The notes beneath the pieces were generated by a model that saw only the letters and a list, made by a program, of their open reading frames with translations, searched no databases and had not been told where the DNA came from. From positions 7,283-71,282 of the forward strand of contig CAYXDO010000042.1 in NCBI GenBank assembly GCA_964463485.1: 64,000 nucleotides of DNA. Reading direction: 5' to 3'. The translations under genes were made by a program, and so were the position numbers. Of the stretch, positions 1 through 7,849 are shown one piece after another. The stretch comes from CAYXDO01 sp964463485. GTDB taxonomy: Bacteria; Myxococcota; Kuafuiibacteriia; Kuafuiibacteriales; Kuafuiibacteriaceae. Positions within the stretch are counted from its first letter, which is position 1, and every line of letters starts with the position of its first letter.

Positions 1-1347
1 AATGCCGACGCATACGCGGAAGAGAACTCAGTGACGCTGGGCTCACCCCCGGAGACCCTCGAGACGGCACGAAAGTTGTATTCCGAGGCGGCCGAGCGCT
101 TTCGTCGGGTGGTCGCGCTCGATCCGTCGGCGATCTCCAATCCCGACGTGAAGCTGTGGATCACGCGCCGACAGCGCTCGCTGTTCGTCAGCGGGGCCGC
201 GGGCGAGGTCGAATCGGGAGCGACCGCTGGAAAAGTGACTCGCTTGGTAAAGGGTGTGCTCTCGAGGGTGCCCGGAGTGTCGAGGCTCGTCGCCAAGCCG
301 GGATTGGCGGAAGAGAAGCTCCTCGAGCAACTCACTCGAAGGTTGGGGTTCGATCCAGGTCGCAAGCTCGCCCCGAACGACCGCGCGAAGCTCTTCGCGG
401 AGCTCGAGGCGTCGCTGTTTGCCGGGCCGTGCGCGAGTGACCCGTTGACTGCGATCGATCTTCCTGCGGAGGTTCCGTCGCTTCACCACGTCCACGTGTT
501 GTTTGCGCCAGGCGTCGTCCCGATCGCCGGTGTATTCGACGACACCTTCGAGTCGCTCGAATCAACCCTCGGCGTTCGCTCGGAGATCGCGAAGACAGGC
601 TTTTTCTGTTCGGAAGAAGATAACGCAAGAGACGTTCGCGGCGCGCTCGAGCGAATCATCAAGAAGGATCCGAACGCTCGTGTGCTGATGGTGGGCTACA
701 GCCAAGGGGCAGTGAACTCACTTGCGCTTCTGGACCAGCTCCGCACCGGAAGCGACGAAGATCGTGCGCTCGCCGATCACGTGGTGGCGATGGCGAGCTT
801 GTACGGCGCGCACAACGGCTCGACCGCGGCCGAAGATGGGGTCGAGATCGTGAAGTCGGTGCTCGGGCGGTTTTCTGGAGGGAAGGCCGCAGAGTATGCG
901 TTGTCCGGGGCAGCAGGGCTCGGGACGATCCTCGCGGGCGGCGTCGATTCGCTGAAGCGATCGACGCGGGCGAAATTCTGGCAGACGGCCAATCTTCCGA
1001 GCCAGATTCCGTACCTCTCGATCACCGCCGTCAGTGAGCCGTGCGAAGTCCCGATGGTCCTCAAGAAGGGTTACGCGGACATGAAGCTCGCCGCTGAAGC
1101 CCGCGGACTCCCAACCGACAACGATACTCAGGTCCTTCGATTCGACGCACAGCTCGGAAACGACGACTCGGTGATGGGTCGCGCGGTTCGGCGGAATACT
1201 GTCAACCTCGAAGTCCGTGGCCATCACTGGAATCCGTTGCGAGCCCGGGACATGGGCTGGGACGACGCCGAGCTCTATGCGTTTCCCAAGCGCCCGCAGC
1301 TCGAGAGCCCGCTCTTGGTCCTCGCCGAGATGGGTTTGGTCGGATAG
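1..1347 (+). CDS. Alpha/beta-fold serine hydrolase (lipase/esterase-like), 5' end outside window
   Basis: The reading frame is open to the first base, so the gene probably begins upstream; the first internal start is GTG at 31 (438 residues). A nucleophile elbow GYSQG (about residue 223 from that GTG), preceded by the hydrophobic strand VLMV, is the hallmark of alpha/beta hydrolases. After it come a helix and small-residue-rich segments typical of the fold, and an HHW near the C-terminus could supply the catalytic His. The N-terminal ~140 residues are helical and not recognised. Substrate cannot be told; lipase, esterase or depolymerase are all possible. No signal peptide is visible because the true N-terminus is missing. 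The fold is fairly certain, the function not. Confidence 0.7.
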   Translation, partial: NADAYAEENSVTLGSPPETLETARKLYSEAAERFRRVVALDPSAISNPDVKLWITRRQRSLFVSGAAGEVESGATAGKVTRLVKGVLSRVPGVSRLVAKPGLAEEKLLEQLTRRLGFDPGRKLAPNDRAKLFAELEASLFAGPCASDPLTAIDLPAEVPSLHHVHVLFAPGVVPIAGVFDDTFESLESTLGVRSEIAKTGFFCSEEDNARDVRGALERIIKKDPNARVLMVGYSQGAVNSLALLDQLRTGSDEDRALADHVVAMASLYGAHNGSTAAEDGVEIVKSVLGRFSGGKAAEYALSGAAGLGTILAGGVDSLKRSTRAKFWQTANLPSQIPYLSITAVSEPCEVPMVLKKGYADMKLAAEARGLPTDNDTQVLRFDAQLGNDDSVMGRAVRRNTVNLEVRGHHWNPLRARDMGWDDAELYAFPKRPQLESPLLVLAEMGLVG

Positions 1348-1838
1348 CACCAACCTTTTTCTCGACTACACCCATTTTTCGCCGCGCCCACGCGTTGGTC
1401 TTGTTGAGTGCGACTTTCGGGTGGTGCGACTTTGGGGTCGTGCGACGGTCTCTGCGGCGCTGAGGAGCGCTCATGGGCTTTCCGCCTCGAGGAACGTCAG
1501 GATGACTCTCTGTTGCAGGTCTGAGGAGGTCGGAGCTTCGGAATGAGCACTGAGGTTCGAGCCATCGCATCCTCGCGGTCGGAGGTCATTTCGATCTCCG
1601 AGTTGAAGGTCACGCCTGACGTCGGCTCGGGCTACCCACAGGGGCGGAGAAGCAGGCGATGAGTTGGGATTCCGGGATTTCGCATGTTCCCCAGCGCACG
1701 CGTCGGGCCAGCGCGGCCTCGGGCGACGCAGGGTCGATTCGCTCGGTGCTGATTTCCGCAAATCCTTGCCGAACGGGATTGCTTCTTTACCGCTGCGGAG
1801 GTGCTTGCCGTGGCGTGAAATCTGGTGCACACCTCTCG
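1348..1838. other. Intergenic stretch without a convincing gene
   Basis: About 490 bases between the hydrolase and the LprI-like gene. Open frames here on both strands have no ribosome site and unnatural Arg/Ser-rich translations, so none is called. The only visible structure is a short direct repeat of GTGCGACTTT near 1409-1435. Confidence 0.5.
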
Positions 1839-1874
1839 GGCCCATTCGCTTCCAGAGCGAACGGGCCGGAGGAG
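1839..1874 (+). promoter_or_regulatory. Leader hairpin followed at once by a strong ribosome site
   Basis: The arms GGCCCATTCGCT (1839-1850) and AGCGAACGGGCC (1856-1867) pair at 11 of 12 positions around a 5-base loop. The next bases are GGAGGAG (1868-1874), six bases before the ATG at 1881. The hairpin abuts the ribosome site without a U-tract, so it more likely influences translation than ends transcription. The role is inferred from position only. Confidence 0.45.
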
Positions 1875-1880
1875 TACGAG

Positions 1881-2714
1881 ATGAAAGTCAGCCAAAGCCA
1901 ACCGATTGGGTCGACGGAGGTGGCTCAGGCGTCGGCCACGGAAACAACGGTCCGAGCGTCGACGAGGGCTACTCACGCGGAGGCCGGCCTCGACGCGGTT
2001 CCCAAGGCGACGGCCGGGCAATTCGCCAAGGGACAAAGCGCCCCCAAGGCGGGCTCGCGTGCGCTCGCAACGCGCGTCGCCTACGCGGACAGCCAGCTCG
2101 GCATCAATGAGCAGGCTTGGCGCGACTACGGTAAGGCCGAAAAGAAGATGGATCAGGAGGCCAAGAAGCTCACCAAGGGCTGGGACAAGCTCGACGCCAA
2201 GGACTTCGGCGTCGAGCAGAAGGCATTCAAGGAGTACGCTCGATCGAGCTCGGCGTTGCGTGCCTTCGTCGACAACGAGGGCGGAAGCATCTGGCGTGCG
2301 GAGGCCGCCTCGAATGCCGGGGAGCTCGTGGACGCGCGTGTGAAATTCTTGAAGAGCGGTGCTCAGGTCGACGGCCACTCCAAAGCCGCGATTCCCGACG
2401 ACGCGCCGCAACAGGAAATGAATCGGCTGGTCGCTGAGAGTTACGAGGCCTCGCGCCTCGTCCTCGAAGACCTTCGAGGCAAAATCGAGCCCAAGCTCGA
2501 CGACGCACAGCTCGCGATGTTTCGTGTCGCCGAAAAAGCGTTCGATGTCTTTCGTGACGCGACGTCGACGCGGGCGGCCAACGTCGAAGCTCGCGGAGGC
2601 ACCCTCGCTCCCCTGATTTACGGTTCGGTCGCGGAAGGCATGACTGACGCCCACGCGAACGAGCTCTGGAGCTTCCTCGCGCGAGTCTCCGGCAGCGATT
2701 CTCCCAACTCATGA
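1881..2714 (+). CDS. Protein with two tandem LprI-like (DUF1311) domains
   Basis: 277 residues. The start ATG at 1881 is chosen because GGAGGAG lies six bases upstream; the frame is open further up but without a ribosome site. Two halves, about residues 75-155 and 175-265, each follow the lysozyme-inhibitor LprI pattern: a long helix, a Lys/Asp-rich linker, an aromatic/Arg helix (KAFKEYARSS in the first, KAFDVFRDATS in the second), a short GG loop (EGGSI, RGGTL), then a closing helix. LprI proteins are usually exported and hold disulfides; here there is no signal peptide and no Cys. The first ~70 residues are Ala/Thr/Ser-rich and probably disordered. A role in inhibiting lysozyme is therefore doubtful. 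The last codons lie inside the left large direct repeat. Confidence 0.6.
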   Translation: MKVSQSQPIGSTEVAQASATETTVRASTRATHAEAGLDAVPKATAGQFAKGQSAPKAGSRALATRVAYADSQLGINEQAWRDYGKAEKKMDQEAKKLTKGWDKLDAKDFGVEQKAFKEYARSSSALRAFVDNEGGSIWRAEAASNAGELVDARVKFLKSGAQVDGHSKAAIPDDAPQQEMNRLVAESYEASRLVLEDLRGKIEPKLDDAQLAMFRVAEKAFDVFRDATSTRAANVEARGGTLAPLIYGSVAEGMTDAHANELWSFLARVSGSDSPNS

Positions 2715-4231
2715 CGCAGGCCGTCATCGGGAATCGACCGCAAATCGGGATTGCGTCCGAATCAGTATCAGTTAGCAGCCGTGGAGGTGCCGCCAAATCC
2801 CGGCTCTGGGTCCGGAGCTGGCAGCTCGAATGCGAGCGCGTCGCCTTCGGCCAAAGTCGGGTCGATTTCTTTGGCTTTCTCGATGTCGTGCTCGGCTGAG
2901 TTGCGGTGACCGAGCATCGCGTGGGCTCTGGCCCTCGCCGCGTAAACCGTCGCTCTCCAGGGACTGGCCTTTTGGGCGCGGTCGAGGTCTTGGATGGCTG
3001 CGTCCGGGAGACCCTGTTCGGTGCGCGCGCGTGCCCTCTTCTCCAGCGCGGAGCTGAGTGCGTCGCGGTGACGGGTGATGCTCCCGAGGATACTCAGCTC
3101 CAGGTCGAGGAGCTGGGCGCACTCGTCGATCCTCCCGAGTTTGTCACAAGTCAGGTCGACGGCTCGATCCCATGCCGCCAAATTCTGCGTTTCTTTGGTC
3201 GCAACCTCCTTGTAGGCGGCGGCGGCTTCAGCGAGCTTGCCTTCGTTTTCGAGCTTGCGTGCGCCGTCGATGCCGCGGGATGGGCAGCCGAAGAGCGCGA
3301 GACCAAGGCCGAGAGTTGCGAGCTTTCGATGGAGGCTCATGGAAGGAAGCTGCTGTGGTAGGGGTCTCGGCCGTCCTGGGCCCAGATCCGCTCGGGGCCT
3401 CCGGCGTTGGCCGGGCGTCGCCACGCCACGATCGAGACTTCCCCGGTTCGATGCGGAATCACCAAACCCACTGCGTCGGGATCCAAGGCGAGCTGCTCGG
3501 TGTAGGCCGGTGTGCCGGCGACTGCTCGCCCGAGATTTACCGGTGGCGCGGCCTGGACGGCGAGATCGGCGCCTCGGAAATGGACCACGCCCGCGGCCGC
3601 GTCGACGACGATGATCTCGGGTATGTCGTCGCCATCGACGTAGGCCGAAATCAGACCGACTGAAGCCATACCCACACCCACGGAAAATTGATGAATGGGT
3701 ATGTTGGTCGGGCTCGGATCACAACGAAACCCGGCGACGCCCCGATCGATCTCACAACCCATCACGGTGCCCGACTCGAGGACGTAATAAAAGCGGGGCG
3801 CACCCGTCGCGTCGTGACCGATGGCCGGACCGACGACGGGGGAGGGGAGGGTTGGGCTCGCGAGGTCCCAGTCTCCGAAGTTGTTCGAATTCACGTCATG
3901 AATGGTGATGAGTGGGCCGGAGCCGTTGTGGGAGCCGTACGCGATGTAAACGTGCCCGCCGCCGCCCGCCATCGTCGACAACGGGCCATCCGGCGTGACG
4001 GTGGCTCCGTCGTTCAGCGCGTACTCTTGCGATTGCGGCCGTAGGATCACCGCGCGATCTCCGTCTTGCGAGACGAAGCGAGGATAGTTGGCGCTGCTGG
4101 GAAAGGAAAAATAGGCCGGGCGCGCGAGGGGGTTCGAGCCGTACTCGGTCCAGCCGGGCTGATTTTGTTCGTCGAGCCCGAAGAAGCCGGTGTTGCCGCC
4201 GTCGAAGCCGGTCGCGACGAAGAAGGTCCCG
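2700..4231. repeat. 1532-bp direct repeat A, left copy
   Basis: This segment reappears at 24608-26139 in the same orientation, offset by 21,908 bases. The encoded TPR protein is identical in both copies and the shared 298 residues of the VCBS-like protein are too; the only differences noticed are two compensating one-base indels near the left edge. The left end falls in the last codons of the LprI-like gene. The right end breaks inside the VCBS-like gene, where the sequence switches to repeat B. Confidence 0.95.
2768..3340 (-). CDS. TPR-like lipoprotein (left copy)
   Basis: 190 residues from ATG at 3340, which overlaps the stop of the upstream gene as ATGA. This start gives a lipoprotein signal: a charged n-region, a Leu/Gly-rich core and the lipobox LFGC at residues ~17-20. 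The mature part consists of helix pairs with TPR character (for example residues 29-45 with AEAAAAYKEVA and 105-140 with AARARAHAMLGH). It ends in a Pro-rich tail. It is likely anchored to a membrane facing the periplasm as a protein-interaction scaffold. The coding sequence is identical to 24676-25248. Confidence 0.75.
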   Translation of the reverse strand: MSLHRKLATLGLGLALFGCPSRGIDGARKLENEGKLAEAAAAYKEVATKETQNLAAWDRAVDLTCDKLGRIDECAQLLDLELSILGSITRHRDALSSALEKRARARTEQGLPDAAIQDLDRAQKASPWRATVYAARARAHAMLGHRNSAEHDIEKAKEIDPTLAEGDALAFELPAPDPEPGFGGTSTAAN

Positions 4232-4299
4232 TCGTCTGGGATGGCGAGGAGCTCCACCTTTGCCGCTTCCAGCCTCTGTCCTGCTGTTGAATCCGTCAC
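3337..4299 (-). pseudogene. Chimeric, truncated FG-GAP/VCBS-like protein gene
   Basis: A 320-residue frame starting with GTG at 4299 behind GGGAGG. The first 22 residues match the start of the 250-residue protein encoded at 23094-23846 (MTDSTAGQR...LLAIPD). From residue 23 the sequence is identical to the C-terminal 298 residues of the lipoprotein at 25245-26828, including the repeat ending DGDDIPEIIVVD. The junction is near 4231. The lipoprotein signal and Asp-rich stalk of the full-length protein are gone, so any product would stay in the cytoplasm, where a secreted beta-propeller-type protein is unlikely to function. The intact ribosome site and start mean a fusion protein could nevertheless be made. 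Confidence 0.75.
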
Positions 4300-4400
4300 G
4301 TTTCCTCCCTGAGGTCGACACACCATCGCACGCGAGACGGTCGCAAGGCCGGCGCAGAGTTTTTCCGCCGTTCGAGCGCCAGGGAACGGCGCGTCTCGCT
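4233..4400. repeat. Repeat B, left copy: gene head and leader
   Basis: This matches 23780-~23990 with scattered differences: the first ~22 codons and the GGGAGG ribosome site of the gene starting at 23846 (minus strand), and its leader with the shared stretch GAGACGGTCGCAAGGCCGGC. Together with the adjoining repeat array it forms a second direct repeat nested just inside repeat A. Confidence 0.8.
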
Positions 4401-4404
4401 CGCG

Positions 4405-4700
4405 GAGCGATCCGATGGTTCGCGGCACCCTGTCGACAGGCATCGAGGAGCGATTCGATGGCTCGAGGCACCCTGTCGACAGGCATCGAGGAGCAATCCG
4501 ACGGTTCGCGGCACCCTGTCGACAGGCTCCGCGAGCAATTCGATGGTTCGCGGCACCCTGTCGACAGGCATCGAGGAGCAATCCGATGGTTCGCGGCACC
4601 CTGTCGACAGGCTCCACGAGCAATCCGATGGTTCGCGGCACCCTGTTGACGGGCTCCGCGAGCAATCCGATGGTTCGCGGCACCCTGTCGACAGGCTCGG
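4405..4700. repeat. Array of 42-43 bp palindromic repeats (7 units)
   Basis: The core GTCGAC recurs at 4432, 4475, 4518, 4560, 4603, 4645 (as GTTGAC) and 4687, so the period alternates between 42 and 43 bases. Each unit carries the perfect 12-bp palindrome CCTGTCGACAGG and, on the minus strand, the motif TGCCGCGAACCATCGG or TGCCTCGAACCATCGG. Units alternate between two linker types, CATCGAGGAGCAA and CTCCGCGAGCAA. There are no unique spacers, so this is not CRISPR. The minus-strand frame is open but the mixed period argues against a repeat protein. Confidence 0.9.
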
Positions 4701-4948
4701 TCGCCCGACAGGCAAGCCCTTGGCGTGGGTGACCAGCGTCGTCGTGTCGTGCGTCGCAAGACCTGCCGCTGCAGGGACTGTCTTTCGCGGCTCGTAGGCT
4801 CGCGGCGTCGCTTGCACGCGCGACGGCAAAGCGGCTTCCGGGCCACGCGTTCACGAACACATTTTGGCGCCGCGTTCGCTTTTCGGCTGACCGTTCGAAA
4901 ACGAAAAGGACCGTTCGAAAACGAAAACCGTGCTTCCGAGGTTCCTCG
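4701..4948. other. Non-coding spacer with a 19-base direct repeat pair
   Basis: No gene is supported. GACCGTTCGAAAACGAAAA occurs at 4889-4907 and again at 4909-4927. The same 19-mer occurs twice in inverted orientation at 24519-24537 and 24544-24562, next to the other palindromic array. AGGCAAGCCCTTGGCGT (from ~4713) is also shared with ~24500. Confidence 0.7.
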
Positions 4949-5662
4949 TTATCCTTCAAGAGCGCGGACCAACCCCATCGCGTCGATCTCGAGCACTACG
5001 TCCGAGGGGCCCCGTGGGACGTCAGCCGCCCGCATGAGCGTCGCGGCCAACGCATCGTCCATGACGAGGAAAAAACCCGATGATCCCGCTCCGACCCGAA
5101 GCGCGGAACCGATCGCAGCATCGGTCCCGAGGTCGAAGATCGCACCGCCTGCCACCCACGACTCGAAGCGCGCACGACTGATTTCGGTGGACCCGACCTC
5201 CGGGGAAGCGACGAGGAATCGGCGCGGCGATCCACCCTCTCGAAGCGGCTCGAGCTCGAACCCGATCGTTATCCGGCGTTCGGTCTGAAGGGCGACGAGG
5301 GCTTCGATCGATTGAAACGCGATTCGCGCGCGTCCATCTCGACCGGCAAGGACGGCCAGCGCGCGGGCTCCGTGAACAGGCTCGATGCGCGACTTCGAGG
5401 TCGGGGCCACTCTGTTCGGTGTTGCCGCAGCGGTCTGGAGCTGGGCGCCAGTTTCCATGCTTTCGGTCTTGGACTGCGGATCCGCCGATGTAGAGGCCGT
5501 CTTGGCCAGCATCGCGGCTTGGGCGGACGTCTCCGGGGCCTTTAGGGAGCCGCTGCTCGTGGCCCCTGGCTTTGACCGGCCGCTGAACAGGACTAGCCCT
5601 GGGACGACCACCGCGAGGACCAGGAGCCCCGAGGCGATCCAACCTACGATCTTCCTCTTCAT
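4949..5662 (-). CDS. Membrane-anchored protein, paralogue of 7846-8607
   Basis: 237 residues. An N-terminal helix (residues ~6-27, GWIASGLLVLAVVVPGLVLF) after the basic start MKRK suggests a signal anchor. A Ser/Thr/Ala-rich linker (30-95) follows, then a ~135-residue globular domain shared with the product of 7846-8607: RITIGFELEPLREG versus RVTIGFELAPLREG, and AGGAIFDL versus AAGAIFDL. The start ATG overlaps the stop of the upstream lipoprotein gene as ATGA, so the two are co-translated. The family is not recognised. The C-terminal domain probably lies in the periplasm. Confidence 0.7.
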   Translation of the reverse strand: MKRKIVGWIASGLLVLAVVVPGLVLFSGRSKPGATSSGSLKAPETSAQAAMLAKTASTSADPQSKTESMETGAQLQTAAATPNRVAPTSKSRIEPVHGARALAVLAGRDGRARIAFQSIEALVALQTERRITIGFELEPLREGGSPRRFLVASPEVGSTEISRARFESWVAGGAIFDLGTDAAIGSALRVGAGSSGFFLVMDDALAATLMRAADVPRGPSDVVLEIDAMGLVRALEG

Positions 5663-6084
5663 GGTGCCTCGACCTCCGTGAGTACCTTGTCGAGCTTCCG
5701 GAGCCGCGTGGCCCGACCTCGCAGCGCGTCCGCCTTCTCCTGATCACCGACCGAGGACGCTCCGATAGCGGCGTCCTCCAGGCGTTCAATCTTCAGGCGA
5801 AGGCCCGCTCGTGAGTCCGGAAGGGCCAGCACGTCTTCGTCGCTGGGGAAGAACCGGTCGAAGATATCACCCGCTGCCTCCTGGACTCGCTCGGTCCGGT
5901 TGTCAGCAAGCCGCGCCTTGAGCGTCTCTTCAGGCGCCTGGGGCTTCCCTTTGAGGCATCGCCGGCTGGCCGTGACAGCAGAAGCCGGGCTCGGGGCCAT
6001 GGCGACCTCCGGGCACAGGGTGGCGCACCCCGTCGACCCCGTCGCCAGCGTGAACATCAGCGAGAGTGAGAGTTGGCTTTTCAT
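5659..6084 (-). CDS. Small lipoprotein with a CATLCPE N-terminus, paralogue of 7427-7849
   Basis: 141 residues from ATG at 6084, selected for the AGGAGGT ribosome site just upstream and the signal peptide ending in STGC. The mature start CATLCPEVAMAPSP is nearly identical to its paralogue (CATLCPEIALAPSP). A third and further conserved Cys pattern (ASRRCLK) follows, and the rest is helical (residues 55-140), ending in RGRATRLRKLD. It is predicted to be a lipid-anchored envelope protein of unknown function, paired in an operon with the membrane protein at 4949-5662. Confidence 0.75.
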   Translation of the reverse strand: MKSQLSLSLMFTLATGSTGCATLCPEVAMAPSPASAVTASRRCLKGKPQAPEETLKARLADNRTERVQEAAGDIFDRFFPSDEDVLALPDSRAGLRLKIERLEDAAIGASSVGDQEKADALRGRATRLRKLDKVLTEVEAP

Positions 6085-6181
6085 GTGACCTCCTATGAGC
6101 AACCGGCGAGCGTTCGATTGTGGGAACTCGTTGATTTGTTTCGAGTACGTCTGCCTCGAACGCATCGCTCCGAGGAGGCCG

Positions 6182-6226
6182 CCGACAACCTGCCTCGAAC
6201 CATCGGAGCTCCGATGAGGTTGTCGG
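6182..6226. promoter_or_regulatory. Nested palindrome in a divergent intergenic region
   Basis: CCGACAACCT (6182-6191) and AGGTTGTCGG (6217-6226) are perfect inverted arms. Between them sits the perfect 14-bp palindrome ATCGGAGCTCCGAT (6202-6215). The element lies between the diverging starts at 6084 and 6364, which suggests an operator or bidirectional control site. It also contains CTGCCTCGAACCATCGG, the motif of the 42-43 bp repeat arrays; a related copy starts at 6151. Confidence 0.55.
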
Positions 6227-6363
6227 GATTGTATGACGCGAACCATCGGGCAATAGGTTGGGTGGCGTGGCTCAGCGTTCCGACGGGTCAGTGACGTGCT
6301 GCCAATGGTTTCGAAGACTTCCCACGAGGATCGGCTTCGCGCCGGTTGTGTAAGGAGACCCTC

Positions 6364-7152
6364 ATGAAGAAGCTCGTTCAACCTGCATACACGTCAAACC
6401 CGTTCCTGCACCCATTCTTCCTCGGCGCCTTGGCGTCGCTGTTCGTCCTGCTGCGCGGCCGCCTGAGCATCGCCCTGTTGTCGCTGGTCGCGCCGCTGTT
6501 CGTGATCACCGCGGAGGCTGCGGGGCCCGAGATCACCCAGCGCGAGTTCAAGGGCTTCCAGCAGCTCGTGGACACCACGATGGCGGTTCAATCTTCGCTT
6601 TCCCCTGCCCTGACCGATCTCGTGTTGCTTCAGGCGCGGTTGACCCAGGCCAAGAGCAAGGTGGACTCTGCACGGCGGGAGGGGTCCGCATCCATGCAAG
6701 GCGTGGCCGCCGAGACGGAGCTCGAAGCCGTTCGCGCGGAGATCCGTCGGGTCGCAAAGGAGCGCCTGATGCCCGTGCTCGAACCGCTGGCGACCATGAA
6801 GGACACCAGCTCCGCAGAGACGAAGAAGTTGCTCGCGGATCCTCGGCGGTGTGGCGCACTCATTAAGGGATGGACGCGCGGACACCCGGATTCGGCGAGC
6901 GCTGCACCGCTGGCGTTCGCCCTAGCCACGCAGCGCCTCGAGGGCAAGATCGTGCGGTTGCTTCGGGAATCGGCGTTGGGCGAGCTGTCCTCGGCATTAC
7001 AGAGCGTCGAACGGACCCTCGGGCTGCTCACCAAAGTTGGCGACTCGGCCGGCAACCCCCAGATCGATCTGGGCGAGCTCGCGTCCGAGAGCGAGCCTGA
7101 GCTCGACGAGCCCGCCGATGCGCTCGAAAGCCTGCTGGCGCCGAAGACCTAA
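6364..7152 (+). CDS. Membrane-anchored helical protein of unknown function
   Basis: 262 residues; ATG at 6364 with AAGGAG ~12 bases upstream is preferred over the upstream ATG at 6346. Two hydrophobic segments (about 18-33 and 36-53), separated by RGR, open the protein, and TAEAA could be a signal cleavage site. The rest is largely alpha-helical with an Arg/Glu-rich central helix and an acidic C-terminus (SESEPELDEPADALESL). No family recognised. It sits between two divergently placed copies of a two-gene lipoprotein cassette, which suggests a shared envelope role. Confidence 0.6.
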   Translation: MKKLVQPAYTSNPFLHPFFLGALASLFVLLRGRLSIALLSLVAPLFVITAEAAGPEITQREFKGFQQLVDTTMAVQSSLSPALTDLVLLQARLTQAKSKVDSARREGSASMQGVAAETELEAVRAEIRRVAKERLMPVLEPLATMKDTSSAETKKLLADPRRCGALIKGWTRGHPDSASAAPLAFALATQRLEGKIVRLLRESALGELSSALQSVERTLGLLTKVGDSAGNPQIDLGELASESEPELDEPADALESLLAPKT

Positions 7153-7426
7153 GGAATGCGCTCGCACTTTCCGGCAGTCTTCGCGTTGGGGAGCCGGAGC
7201 GTGACCCGATGCTCTGGAAAATCGGCGAAAGGTGCAACCTTGTCCCACCCAACGCACTCTCGAGGGACGTTCAGCCAGCTGCACCACTCGAATACACCCC
7301 CCGCGACGGCACGAGCCTGCCAGTCGTCCCGTGACGACCCGGAGGCTGGCCCTCCGACGAGACTCCAATGTTTCCAAAGGGTTCCCAGGGAGGCCAGTCT
7401 CTCCGGTCAGGATAGGAGGTCCCGCC
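7153..7426. other. Intergenic region upstream of a lipoprotein operon
   Basis: About 270 bases with no gene supported. It ends in AGGAGGT at ~7414-7420, the ribosome site of the next gene. It probably contains that operon's promoter, but no clear -35/-10 pair could be assigned. Confidence 0.4.
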
Positions 7427-7849
7427 ATGATGCTGCGCTACTCACTCGCCGCCGGGCTCGTCGTCTCTTCGACGAGCTGCGCTACGCTCTGCCCCGAAAT
7501 CGCCCTCGCGCCAAGCCCCGCCGCCGCCACGTCGGCCAGCCGCCGGTGTCTGAAGTCGAACGTGCCGATCGCCCAAGACACGCTGGAGCAGCGCTTGGCC
7601 GAGAATCGCTCAGAGCGCGTTCGCGACGCTGCCTCCGACATCGTCCTTCGATTCTTTCCCGATGATCAGACGCTCCTCGAGCTGCCGAACACACGCGCGG
7701 GCTTGCGGCTCGCGATCGGGCGCCTGGAGGACGCCGCCGTCGGCGCGGCGGCCACGGGCGATCCGGACCGCGCCGCGGCCATTCGAGGGCGCGCGGCGCG
7801 TCTGCGCAAGCTGGACGCCCTCATCAACTCGACCGAGGGGATGCCGTGA
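7427..7849 (+). CDS. Small lipoprotein with a CATLCPE N-terminus, paralogue of 5659-6084
   Basis: 140 residues, starting at ATG 7427 behind AGGAGGT. The signal peptide ends in STSC and the mature protein begins CATLCPEIALAPSP. As in its paralogue, ASRRCLK follows and the remainder is helical (ENRSERVRDAASDI versus DNRTERVQEAAGDI), ending RGRAARLRKLDAL. The stop overlaps the GTG start of 7846 as GTGA, reproducing the gene order of the inverted cassette at 4949-6084. Predicted lipid-anchored envelope protein, function unknown. Confidence 0.75.
   Translation: MMLRYSLAAGLVVSSTSCATLCPEIALAPSPAAATSASRRCLKSNVPIAQDTLEQRLAENRSERVRDAASDIVLRFFPDDQTLLELPNTRAGLRLAIGRLEDAAVGAAATGDPDRAAAIRGRAARLRKLDALINSTEGMP

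Noticed and set aside
1659..1880. N-terminal extension of the LprI-like protein from ATG 1659
   Set aside because: The extension contains the hairpin and ribosome site that belong to ATG 1881.
4300..4959. Long minus-strand frames with 14-residue repeats (such as CRQGAANHRIA) as a surface repeat protein
   Set aside because: The period alternates between 42 and 43 bases, so the frame of the repeat changes; all three frames are open only because the unit is GC-rich. A ribosome site and GTG start downstream at 4299 mark the real coding start.
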